Positions 40,018-48,333 of a stretch of 64,000 bases of DNA are shown here, one piece after another. The notes under the pieces were generated by a model, which saw only the letters and a list, made by a program, of their open reading frames with translations, searched no databases and was not told where the DNA came from. How positions within the stretch are numbered: the first letter of the stretch is position 1; each line of letters opens with the position of its first letter. This DNA comes from JAJXWB01 sp047605445 (GTDB lineage: Bacteria; Pseudomonadota; Alphaproteobacteria; Rhizobiales; Beijerinckiaceae): assembly GCA_047605445.1 (NCBI GenBank), contig JASGFP010000001.1:61501-125500 (forward strand), read 5' to 3'. Both the position numbers and the translations under genes were made by a program.

Positions 40018-40033
40018 GACTGACCGGTCTGTC
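40018..40033. promoter_or_regulatory. Palindromic operator between osmC and the TetR gene
   Basis: GACTGACCGGTCTGTC, a palindrome with 14 of 16 symmetric bases, typical of TetR/AcrR-family operators. It is in the osmC promoter region and upstream of the divergent TetR gene, so the regulator probably controls both directions. Confidence 0.65.
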
Positions 40034-40192
40034 TATTGCATGGCGCGTGCCAGATGAGGCCCGGAGGCCCAGCACGGTGTTTTTGCTAGACTCAGGATTT
40101 GTCGCGGGCGGACCACGCGGCAGGAGGCGCCCCATGGAACGTCATTCTGCCTTCGCGCCGCAGGACACATGCCCAACGGAGGGGCGCCGCAG

Positions 40193-40846
40193 ATGAACGA
40201 GATGATCTGCCCGACCGATTCTACCGATCTCGCCGCGCTCAGCCCCCGTGAGCGGCTCGTTCTGGCGGCCACGCGGCTGTTCTGCGCGCACGGGATTTCG
40301 GCGACAGGCGTTGACGCAGTGCTGCGCGAGGCGGGCGTCGCCAAGATGACGCTCTACAAGATTTTCGGCTCCAAGGACCGGTTGGTCGAGGCGGTTTTGG
40401 AGGAGGAGGGCCAACGCTGGCGCGACTGGTTCCTGCCGGCGCTGTTGGACGGCCCGCAGGCGCCGCGTGAAAAACTCGACCGGATCTTCCCGCTGCTGAA
40501 GGAATGGTTCGAGCGCGACGATTTCTACGGCTGCCCCTTCATCAATGCTGTCGGCGAGCACGACAAGAGCGACGCGCGCATGCGCGACCTCGCCCTGCGC
40601 CACAAGGCGGAAGTGCTGAACGCCATCGCAAGCCTGGCGCAGGCGGCCGGCGCCGGCGACCCGGAATTGCTGTCACACCAGATTGGCCTCCTGATGGACG
40701 GCGCGATCGTGGCGGCGATGGTCACGCGCCAGCCCGCGCTGGCGGACGTAGCGGCGAGAGCGGGTGGAGCGGTTCTCGATGCGGCGCTGGCGCAGGTCGT
40801 GGTCACAACGCGCAACCGGCAGGAAGAAGTCGGCGGACGAGCGTGA
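40193..40846 (+). CDS. TetR/AcrR-family regulator divergent from the osmC operon
   Basis: A 217-residue regulator. The N-terminal helix-turn-helix is clear: LAATRLFCAHGISATGVDA, then REAGVAKMTLYKIFGSKDRL. The C-terminal ligand domain has the YGCPFINAVGEHD segment of a common TetR subgroup. I chose the ATG at 40193 because GGAGGGG stands before it; an ATG at 40169 would add eight residues. It faces away from osmC and presumably represses the osmC-flavoprotein-rhodanese-DsbA operon in the absence of an unknown inducer. Confidence 0.88.
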   Translation: MNEMICPTDSTDLAALSPRERLVLAATRLFCAHGISATGVDAVLREAGVAKMTLYKIFGSKDRLVEAVLEEEGQRWRDWFLPALLDGPQAPREKLDRIFPLLKEWFERDDFYGCPFINAVGEHDKSDARMRDLALRHKAEVLNAIASLAQAAGAGDPELLSHQIGLLMDGAIVAAMVTRQPALADVAARAGGAVLDAALAQVVVTTRNRQEEVGGRA

Positions 40847-41032
40847 CCTTTTCAGGTCTCGCAGGTCGAAAGATTTGTAACGCCGGTCAATTCGGACCCT
40901 CGCACATCGTCCGCTCGCAGGCCCATCGCAAAGTGCGTGCAATGTCCCGCGTCGCGGCGCAACCGACGTTCAGCTATTTGATTGATTTCGCAGAGGCTTC
41001 TTAGTGAAGGCCAACTCAAGTTCATTGAACTT

Positions 41033-41122
41033 TGGCGGAGGGAGCGGGATTCGAACCCGCGATACGGTTTCCCGTATACACACTTTCCAGGCGTGCGCCT
41101 TCAACCACTCGGCCACCCCTCC
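41033..41122 (-). tRNA. tRNA-Ser (anticodon GGA)
   Basis: A 90-base class II tRNA with an encoded CCA end. The acceptor stem GGAGGGG pairs with the 3' CTCCC-type strand (one G-T pair at the base), the anticodon loop reads CTGGAAA, and the T-arm has GGTTCGAATCC. The long variable arm includes the pair TACGG/CCGTA. It stands between the nif-linked accessory genes and housekeeping genes. A short palindrome (41018-41032) follows the 3' end but lacks a T-run. Confidence 0.97.
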
Positions 41123-41179
41123 GGTGCGCGAGGGCGTATAACAGGTTGGTTGCGGGCGCAAGTTCGGGAGACGGGCCGG

Positions 41180-42289
41180 ATGGAAAAGATCGACGTTGCA
41201 ATTGTCGGCGCCGGCGTGATCGGTCTGGCCGTCGCCCGCGCGTTCGCGATGGCCGGCCGTGAGGTTCTGGTTCTCGAGGCCGCCGACGCGATCGGGACGC
41301 AGACGAGCTCCCGCAATTCCGAGGTGATCCACGCCGGCATCTATTATCCGCCGGGCAGCTTGAAAGCGCGCCTGTGCGTGGAAGGGCGCGAAAAACTCTA
41401 TCGCTATTGTGAAGACCGCGGCGTCCCGCACAAGAGACTGGGCAAGCTGATCGTGGCGACCGAAGAGGGCCATCAGGTCCGGCTCGCGAGGATCGCCGAG
41501 GGGGCCCGCGCCTGCGGCGTCGACGATCTGCGTGCATTGACACGGGCCGAGGCCGTGACGCTCGAACCGGAGCTGGCTTGCAAGGCGGCGCTGCTGTCGC
41601 CCTCGACCGGCATCGTCGATTCGCATGCGTTGATGCTGGCGCTGCAAGGAGATGCCGAAGCGGGCGGCGCGCAGATCGCATTCCACACGCGCGTTCTGGC
41701 GGGCAAGGTCGACGAAGATGGCGTCGCGCTTGCAACGCGCAGTGACGATGGCGGGGAACTCGCGCTGAAGGCGCGGCTCGTCGTCAACGCGGCGGGCCAC
41801 GGCGCCATTCCATTGGCGCGTGCGCTCGACGGCATGCCCGAGGCGCACATCCCCCGCCAATTCTTCGCGCGCGGCTGCTATTTCTCGATGGCGCGGAGAT
41901 CGCCATTTTCACGTCTCGTCTATCCTGTGCCCGTCGACGGGGGGCTGGGCGTCCACCTCACCCTGGACATGGGCGGCGCAGCGCGCTTCGGCCCGGACGT
42001 GGAATGGATAGAAGGCCTCGATTACACCGTCGATTCAGCGCGCGCCAACGCCTTCTATGCGGAAATCCGCCGCTATTGGCCGGGGCTCGATGACGGCGCG
42101 CTCCAGCCGGCCTACGCCGGGATCAGGCCCAAGATTTCGGGGCAGGGGGAACTAGCCGCCGATTTCTGGATCGAGGGCCCGCGCGATCACGGCGTTGCCG
42201 GCCTCGTCAATCTCTTCGGCATCGAGAGCCCCGGCCTCACGGCGAGCCTCGCCATCGCCGATAGCGTCGCGGCAATGGCCGCGAGGTGA
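41180..42289 (+). CDS. FAD-dependent oxidoreductase, L-2-hydroxyglutarate dehydrogenase type
   Basis: A 369-residue DAO-family flavoprotein. The FAD-binding motif GAGVIG is near residue 10, followed by SSRNSEVIHAGIYYPPGSLKA cut short here, the diagnostic region of the L-2-hydroxyglutarate oxidase (LhgO) family. The C-terminal GLVNLFGIESPGLTAS is the second family landmark. It oxidises L-2-hydroxyglutarate or a related 2-hydroxy acid. The ATG at 41180 begins MEKIDVAIVGAG; the open frame upstream covers the tRNA gene on the opposite strand and is not coding. A bidirectional hairpin terminator follows the stop codon. Confidence 0.88.
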   Translation: MEKIDVAIVGAGVIGLAVARAFAMAGREVLVLEAADAIGTQTSSRNSEVIHAGIYYPPGSLKARLCVEGREKLYRYCEDRGVPHKRLGKLIVATEEGHQVRLARIAEGARACGVDDLRALTRAEAVTLEPELACKAALLSPSTGIVDSHALMLALQGDAEAGGAQIAFHTRVLAGKVDEDGVALATRSDDGGELALKARLVVNAAGHGAIPLARALDGMPEAHIPRQFFARGCYFSMARRSPFSRLVYPVPVDGGLGVHLTLDMGGAARFGPDVEWIEGLDYTVDSARANAFYAEIRRYWPGLDDGALQPAYAGIRPKISGQGELAADFWIEGPRDHGVAGLVNLFGIESPGLTASLAIADSVAAMAAR

Positions 42290-42294
42290 AACAA

Positions 42295-42322
42295 AAAAGC
42301 GCCGGCCGAAGCCGACGCTTTT
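42295..42322. terminator. Bidirectional hairpin terminator
   Basis: A 12-base stem (AAAAGCGCCGGC with one mismatch) and CGAA loop, with an A-run on the left and a T-run on the right, so it can end transcription from both the oxidoreductase gene and the convergent thiolase gene. Confidence 0.85.
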
Positions 42323-42349
42323 CCGATACTTCGTATTGCGTCGAAAATC

Positions 42350-43528
<1,179 letters not shown>

Positions 43529-43673
43529 GGACGTTTCCTCATGTTTGAAAAGATTGGAACGGGCGTTCCGTTAGTGGTTCTGCGATGCGAAACCGGTCAT
43601 GCCGGGCAGCCCCGTTTCGGCGCGCAGGCTATCGCAGCCGCCAGTGCGGAAGCAATGGCGCGACAGAAATTTC

Positions 43674-43686
43674 TTTACAACGTAAA
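43674..43686. promoter_or_regulatory. Short palindrome upstream of the TetR gene
   Basis: TTTAC-AAC-GTAAA, a perfect five-base inverted repeat in the AT-rich spacer between the thiolase gene and the TetR gene. It could be an autoregulatory operator. It is short, so chance cannot be excluded. Confidence 0.35.
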
Positions 43687-43735
43687 TTTAATCACGCACG
43701 TTCCGCGCATCGTGAAAAGGGTCGGCTCCGCCGAA

Positions 43736-44365
43736 ATGCGTCCGCAACTGACAGAAACCGAAGTCGCCGAGTTCAGGCGCCGCCTCTGCGAGGCGGCCGA
43801 GCGGCTGTTCGTCGAGCGCGGCGTGGAGGGCGTCACCATGCGCCATATCGCCGACAGGCTCGAATGCAGCGCGATGACGCCCTACCGCTATTTTCGCAAC
43901 AAGGACGACATATTCGCCGCCGTCCGGGCGGCCGCGCTCGATCGTTTCTCGGAGAGACTCGAGGCGGCGCAGCGTGTTCTCGGCAGCCCTTCGCGGCGGG
44001 GCCGCGCCGTCGGCGACGCCTATCTGCAATTCGCGATCGAGGAGCCGGACGCCTATCGGCTCATCTTCGACCTCTCGCAGCCCGAGGAAACGAATTATCC
44101 CGAGCTTGCCGCGGCCAATGCCCGCTCGCGCAAGACCATGACCGACTACATGGAGGATCTTGTCGCCGCCGGCGTGATGGCCGGCGATCCCAAGACGCTC
44201 GGCCTGATCTACTGGGCCGGCGCGCACGGGCTGGTGAACCTCTTCATGGCCCGCAAGATCAGCGAAGCGGAACTGCGCGCCCTGCATCGCCAGATGACGC
44301 AGACGCTCGCGCGCGGGGCGCAAAAGTCGCCGGACCAGCGCATACGCGGCAAACGCGCTTCATAG
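43736..44365 (+). CDS. TetR-family regulator upstream of nitronate monooxygenase
   Basis: A regulator of about 209 residues. The helix-turn-helix comprises RLFVERGVEGVTMRHIADRL and SAMTPYRYFRNKDDIFAAV. A TetR_C-type domain follows, with EEPDAYRLIFDLS. I prefer the start at 43736, because the AT-rich promoter-like stretch with a palindrome lies just upstream; an ATG at 43655 would add 27 unusual residues. It is 29 bases before the nitronate monooxygenase gene and divergent from the thiolase gene, both likely targets. Confidence 0.85.
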   Translation: MRPQLTETEVAEFRRRLCEAAERLFVERGVEGVTMRHIADRLECSAMTPYRYFRNKDDIFAAVRAAALDRFSERLEAAQRVLGSPSRRGRAVGDAYLQFAIEEPDAYRLIFDLSQPEETNYPELAAANARSRKTMTDYMEDLVAAGVMAGDPKTLGLIYWAGAHGLVNLFMARKISEAELRALHRQMTQTLARGAQKSPDQRIRGKRAS

Positions 44366-44394
44366 ACAATTCAGATCGAGAAGGAAGGAAACGC

Positions 44395-45354
44395 ATGTCC
44401 ATACCAGAAAGCATCGCCAAGCGGCTTCGCCTGCCGGTCATCGGCTCGCCGCTGTTCATCATCTCCAACCCGGATCTGGTGATCGCCCAGTGCAAGGCGG
44501 GCATCATCGGCTCCTTCCCGGCGCTCAACGCGCGGCCGGGGCCGGTTCTCGAGGAATGGCTGAAGCGCATCGTCGGCGAACTCGGCGAATATGACGCCAA
44601 GCATCCCGACCGTCCCTCGGCGCCCTTCGCGGTCAACCAGATCGTGCACAAGTCGAACGATCGCCTGCAGCACGACGTCGAGATGTGCGTGAAATACAAG
44701 GCGCCGCTCGTCATCACCTCGCTCGGCGCGCAGGAGAGCCTCAACGAGGCGATCCATTCCTACGGCGGCATCGTGCTGCATGACGTGATCAACCAGAAAT
44801 TCGCGCACAAGGCGATCGAGAAGGGCGCGGACGGCCTCATTCTCGTGGCGGCGGGCGCGGGCGGCCATGCCGGCGTGCAATCGCCCTTCGCCTTCGTGCG
44901 CGAAACGCGCGAATGGTTCGACGGCCCGATCGCCCTCTCGGGCGCGATCGCCACGGGCGAGGCCGTGCTCGCCGCGCTGGCGATGGGCGCGGACTTCGGC
45001 TACATCGGCTCCGCCTTCATCGCCACGCAGGAGGCCAACGCCAGCGACATCCACAAGCAGGCGATCGTCGACGCCGCCGCCCAGGACATCGTCTATACGA
45101 ACCTGTTCACCGGCGTGCACGGCAACTATCTGCGGCCCTCCATCGTCAACGCCGGCCTCGATCCCGACAACCTTCCGGTCTCCGATCCCTCCAAGATGAA
45201 CTTCGGCTCGGGCGGCAACACCAAGGCCAAAGCCTGGAAGGACATCTGGGGTTCCGGCCAGGGCATCGGCGCGGTCAAGGCGGTGGTGCCGGTGGCCGAA
45301 ATGGTCGACCGGCTGGAACGCGAATACATCGCAGCCAAGAAGCGGGTCGCCTGA
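44395..45354 (+). CDS. Nitronate monooxygenase family protein
   Basis: A 319-residue FMN-dependent TIM-barrel protein. The start RLPVIGSPLFIISNPDLV, the PFAVNQIVHKSNDRL segment and LILVAAGAGGHAGVQSPF with the flavin-binding glycines are NMO/2-nitropropane dioxygenase features. The histidine in GGHAG aligns with the proposed catalytic base. It oxidises alkyl nitronates such as propionate-3-nitronate, or acts as an enoyl reductase-like homologue. The ATG at 44395 follows AAGGAAGG. It is probably cotranscribed with the TetR gene. Confidence 0.88.
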   Translation: MSIPESIAKRLRLPVIGSPLFIISNPDLVIAQCKAGIIGSFPALNARPGPVLEEWLKRIVGELGEYDAKHPDRPSAPFAVNQIVHKSNDRLQHDVEMCVKYKAPLVITSLGAQESLNEAIHSYGGIVLHDVINQKFAHKAIEKGADGLILVAAGAGGHAGVQSPFAFVRETREWFDGPIALSGAIATGEAVLAALAMGADFGYIGSAFIATQEANASDIHKQAIVDAAAQDIVYTNLFTGVHGNYLRPSIVNAGLDPDNLPVSDPSKMNFGSGGNTKAKAWKDIWGSGQGIGAVKAVVPVAEMVDRLEREYIAAKKRVA

Positions 45355-45442
45355 CGCGAACGGCCTTGCCCCACTGGCGAGGCCGTAGCTGCAAGTCTAG
45401 ATAGGGCTGACGGCGATGAGGCCGGCAGGAGAGCAACGCCCG

Positions 45443-45931
45443 ATGAGTGTCGATTTCACCCTCAACGGGCGTTCGGCTTCGTTGCAATCGCCGCCTGATT
45501 CGCCGCTGCTCTGGGCGTTGCGCGACGAGAAGACCCTCGTCGGCGTCAAATTCGGCTGTGGCGCAGGCCTTTGCGGCGCCTGCACCGTGATCGTCGACGG
45601 CCAGCAGACACGTTCCTGCATCACGCCGGTCGGCGATGTCGCCGGCAAGAGCGTCACGACGATCGAGGGCCTTTCCGGCGAAGTCGCCAAGGCCGTGACC
45701 GAAGCCTGGATCCGCGCGCAGGCGCCGCAATGCGGCTATTGCCAGCCGGGATTCGTGATGGCCGCGACCAGCGTCATATCCGCCGACGCCAGGCAGACGG
45801 CCGAGCAGGTTCTGTCGCAGATCACCAACCTTTGCCGCTGCGGGACCTATGACGCCATCCGCCTAGCTGTCGGCTATGCGCTGGCCTCCCTCCAGCGCGC
45901 GCCCGGCGCAACGTCCGGGGCCGCGCGATGA
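45443..45931 (+). CDS. iorA: [2Fe-2S] subunit of isoquinoline 1-oxidoreductase-type Mo enzyme
   Basis: A 162-residue small subunit. The N-terminal [2Fe-2S] ferredoxin domain has CGAGLCGACTVIVDG and the fourth cysteine in TRSC. The C-terminal helical domain has QCGYCQPGFVM and LCRCGTYDAI. These are the two clusters of the xanthine oxidase family small subunit. It transfers electrons from the molybdenum subunit encoded next, overlapping it by four bases. No FAD subunit gene is adjacent, consistent with the isoquinoline-oxidoreductase type. Confidence 0.9.
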   Translation: MSVDFTLNGRSASLQSPPDSPLLWALRDEKTLVGVKFGCGAGLCGACTVIVDGQQTRSCITPVGDVAGKSVTTIEGLSGEVAKAVTEAWIRAQAPQCGYCQPGFVMAATSVISADARQTAEQVLSQITNLCRCGTYDAIRLAVGYALASLQRAPGATSGAAR

Positions 45932-48225
45932 GCGAGGGTGGATCGACAATCGGTCGTATCGCGCGGCGCAGTTTTCTGGTCGGCGCAGGTGTCGTCGGCG
46001 GCGGCCTGCTGGTCGGGGCGGGCGTCCTGGCCTGGCGGCTCAACGCCATCGACGGCTATGCGCTGCCGGCAGGCGAAGGCGAGACCAGTTTCGGCGCCTG
46101 GCTGAAGCTCGCACGCGACGGGCGCGTCGAGGTGGCCGTGCCGCATCAGGACATGGGACAGGGCATTTATGCGCTGGCCGTCATGCTCGCCGCCGAAGGC
46201 CTGCGGTTGCCGCTCGAGGCGGTCCGCGCGATCCCCGCGCCGGTCGAGGCGCGTTACGCCAACCCCGTCATGCTGCTCGACGGACTGCCGTTCGACGAAG
46301 CCGAGGACGGCCCGGTCAAGCATGTCGCTGTCTGGACTTTCGACAAGATCCTCCGCGCCATCGGTCTGCAGGGAACAGGCGGATCGACCTCGACGCGAAA
46401 TATCTGCGAACAGATACGTGCGGCCGCCGCCAGCATGAACGACATGCTCGCACGCGCGGCTTCCGCGAAATTCGGGGTCTCGGTCGGCGAATTGAAGAAC
46501 GCCGGCGGCGCTTTCCTGGCGCCGGACGGCCGCGCTGCGACCTATGCTGAACTCGCCGCCGATGCGGGCAAACTGAAACCGCATCAGATCAACCTGCCGC
46601 CGCTCGGGCGCGGCGCATATGTCGGCAAGGGCGCGCCGCGCTTCGACGTGCCGCTCAAGACATGGGGCGAGGCGAAATACGGCATAGATACGCGCCAGCC
46701 CGGCCAGCTCTATGCGGCGATCCGTCATGCGCCGCGCCTCGGCGGAACGCTTGCGCGGGCCTCTGTGCCCGTAAAGATCGAAGGCCTGCGGGGCGTCGTG
46801 GAGGGCAAGGATTACGTCGCTGTCGTCGCCGAGACCTACGCCGCCGCGCTCGCGGGGCTCGAAAAGGCCGATATCGTCTGGGACGATTCACACGCGCTTT
46901 CCGTCTCCACGAAGGATGTTTTCGCCGCCTATCGCGCGGCGCTCGACAAGGGCGTCGACTTCAAGCCCCGATGGGTGATCGACGCCGCCGGCGATGTCGG
47001 CAGCGCCTCGGGCAAAGAGGTCCGCGCGACCTATGACGCGCCCTTTCTCGCCCACGCCACCATGGAGCCGATCAATGCGACGGCTTATGTGACCGAGACG
47101 GAAGCGAAGGTCTGGGCCGGACATCAGTCGGCGTCGCTGGCCCGGTTGGTCGCCGCCGGCGCCGCCAATCTGCCGAGCGAAAAAGTCGAAGTGTTTACGC
47201 CCTTCCTCGGCGGAGGCTTCGGCCGACGCGCCGATCTCGGTTACATCGCCAAGGCCGTCGAGATAGCCGGCAGGTTCAAGGGAACGCCGGTGCAGACGAT
47301 CTGGACGCGCGCGGAAGACCTGCGCGACGACGTCTATCGTCCAGCCGCCATGGCCGATGTTTCCGCGAAGATCGATGGCGAGGGCATGCCGGCGAGCTTC
47401 GTCTATCGCATCGCCGTCCCCTCGATCACCGACCAGTTCGTCGCCCGCGCCATGCCGTCCGCCAGGGGCGGCTTGATGGCCGATCGCACGACCGTCGATG
47501 GCGCGCTCTTTCCATTCTATGGCCTGCCGGCGCGCTCTATCGAAAATTTCACGGTGGATCTCGGCATTCCCGTCGGCTTCTGGCGCTCGGTCGGCTACAG
47601 CCTCAACTGCTTTTTCGTCGAATGTTTCGTCGACGAACTCGCCGCCGCGGCCTCGATCAAGCCGCTCGACTATCGCGTAAAGCTGCTTGCGCGCGCCGGC
47701 GCTCATGAACCGGCGAGGCGCGCAATACGCGTGCTGGAGCAGATGGCCGCATGGGACAAGGCCAATCCCTTGCCTGCGGCCGGCATGGGCGTTCGGGCCG
47801 GGCGCGGCTACGCGCTGACCGCCAGCTTTCATTCCTTCGTCGGCGAGATTGCGGATGTCGAAATCGAGAAGGGCGAGATCAGGGTCCGCCGCGTCCATGC
47901 GGTCGTCGATTGCGGCTTCGCCATCGATCCGCCCAATGTCGTCGCGCAGGTGCGCAGCGGGATCAATTTCGGCCTGACGGCCGCGCTGTTCGGCCGCGTC
48001 GATCTCGACAACGGCAGGATCACGCCCGCCAATTTCGATACGTATCCGCTCCTGTCGCTGGACAATGCGCCGGATATTTCGGTCGCGATCGTCGATACCG
48101 GCGCGGCGCTCGGCGGCGTCGGCGAGATCGGCACGCCGCCGATCGCGCCCGCCGTCGCCAATGCGGTATTCGCGGCGACGGGCCAGCGGCTGCGTTCATT
48201 GCCGCTGACCCTCGCATCTTCTTGA
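45928..48225 (+). CDS. iorB: Molybdopterin subunit of isoquinoline 1-oxidoreductase-type enzyme
   Basis: A 765-residue large subunit of the IorB type, with a twin-arginine motif (ARRSFLVGAGVV, about residues 14-24) and a membrane-like stretch. This suggests export to, or anchoring on, the periplasmic side. Internal landmarks are VPHQDMGQGIYALAV near the Mo centre, LGGGFGRRADL and GGVGEIGTPPIAP near the C-terminus, where the catalytic glutamate of the family (in GEIG) is present. It hydroxylates an aldehyde or N-heterocycle; the substrate is unknown. It needs molybdenum cofactor and so depends on the Mo supply system in the same window. Confidence 0.88.
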   Translation: MSEGGSTIGRIARRSFLVGAGVVGGGLLVGAGVLAWRLNAIDGYALPAGEGETSFGAWLKLARDGRVEVAVPHQDMGQGIYALAVMLAAEGLRLPLEAVRAIPAPVEARYANPVMLLDGLPFDEAEDGPVKHVAVWTFDKILRAIGLQGTGGSTSTRNICEQIRAAAASMNDMLARAASAKFGVSVGELKNAGGAFLAPDGRAATYAELAADAGKLKPHQINLPPLGRGAYVGKGAPRFDVPLKTWGEAKYGIDTRQPGQLYAAIRHAPRLGGTLARASVPVKIEGLRGVVEGKDYVAVVAETYAAALAGLEKADIVWDDSHALSVSTKDVFAAYRAALDKGVDFKPRWVIDAAGDVGSASGKEVRATYDAPFLAHATMEPINATAYVTETEAKVWAGHQSASLARLVAAGAANLPSEKVEVFTPFLGGGFGRRADLGYIAKAVEIAGRFKGTPVQTIWTRAEDLRDDVYRPAAMADVSAKIDGEGMPASFVYRIAVPSITDQFVARAMPSARGGLMADRTTVDGALFPFYGLPARSIENFTVDLGIPVGFWRSVGYSLNCFFVECFVDELAAAASIKPLDYRVKLLARAGAHEPARRAIRVLEQMAAWDKANPLPAAGMGVRAGRGYALTASFHSFVGEIADVEIEKGEIRVRRVHAVVDCGFAIDPPNVVAQVRSGINFGLTAALFGRVDLDNGRITPANFDTYPLLSLDNAPDISVAIVDTGAALGGVGEIGTPPIAPAVANAVFAATGQRLRSLPLTLASS

Positions 48226-48333
48226 GAGCTGCGCCATTTTCAAAGCGGAAGCGAAAATCTTTCCCCGCCTCGCCGCTTCCCCTTTCCACGCGCGCGCCCT
48301 ACAAACTGACATGCCAGTTTGTGAGGAAACGCG

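Noticed and set aside
45355..45400. A terminator after the nitronate monooxygenase gene
   Set aside because: ACGGCCTTG...CGAGGCCGT forms a short imperfect stem but no T-run follows and the mismatch lowers its stability.
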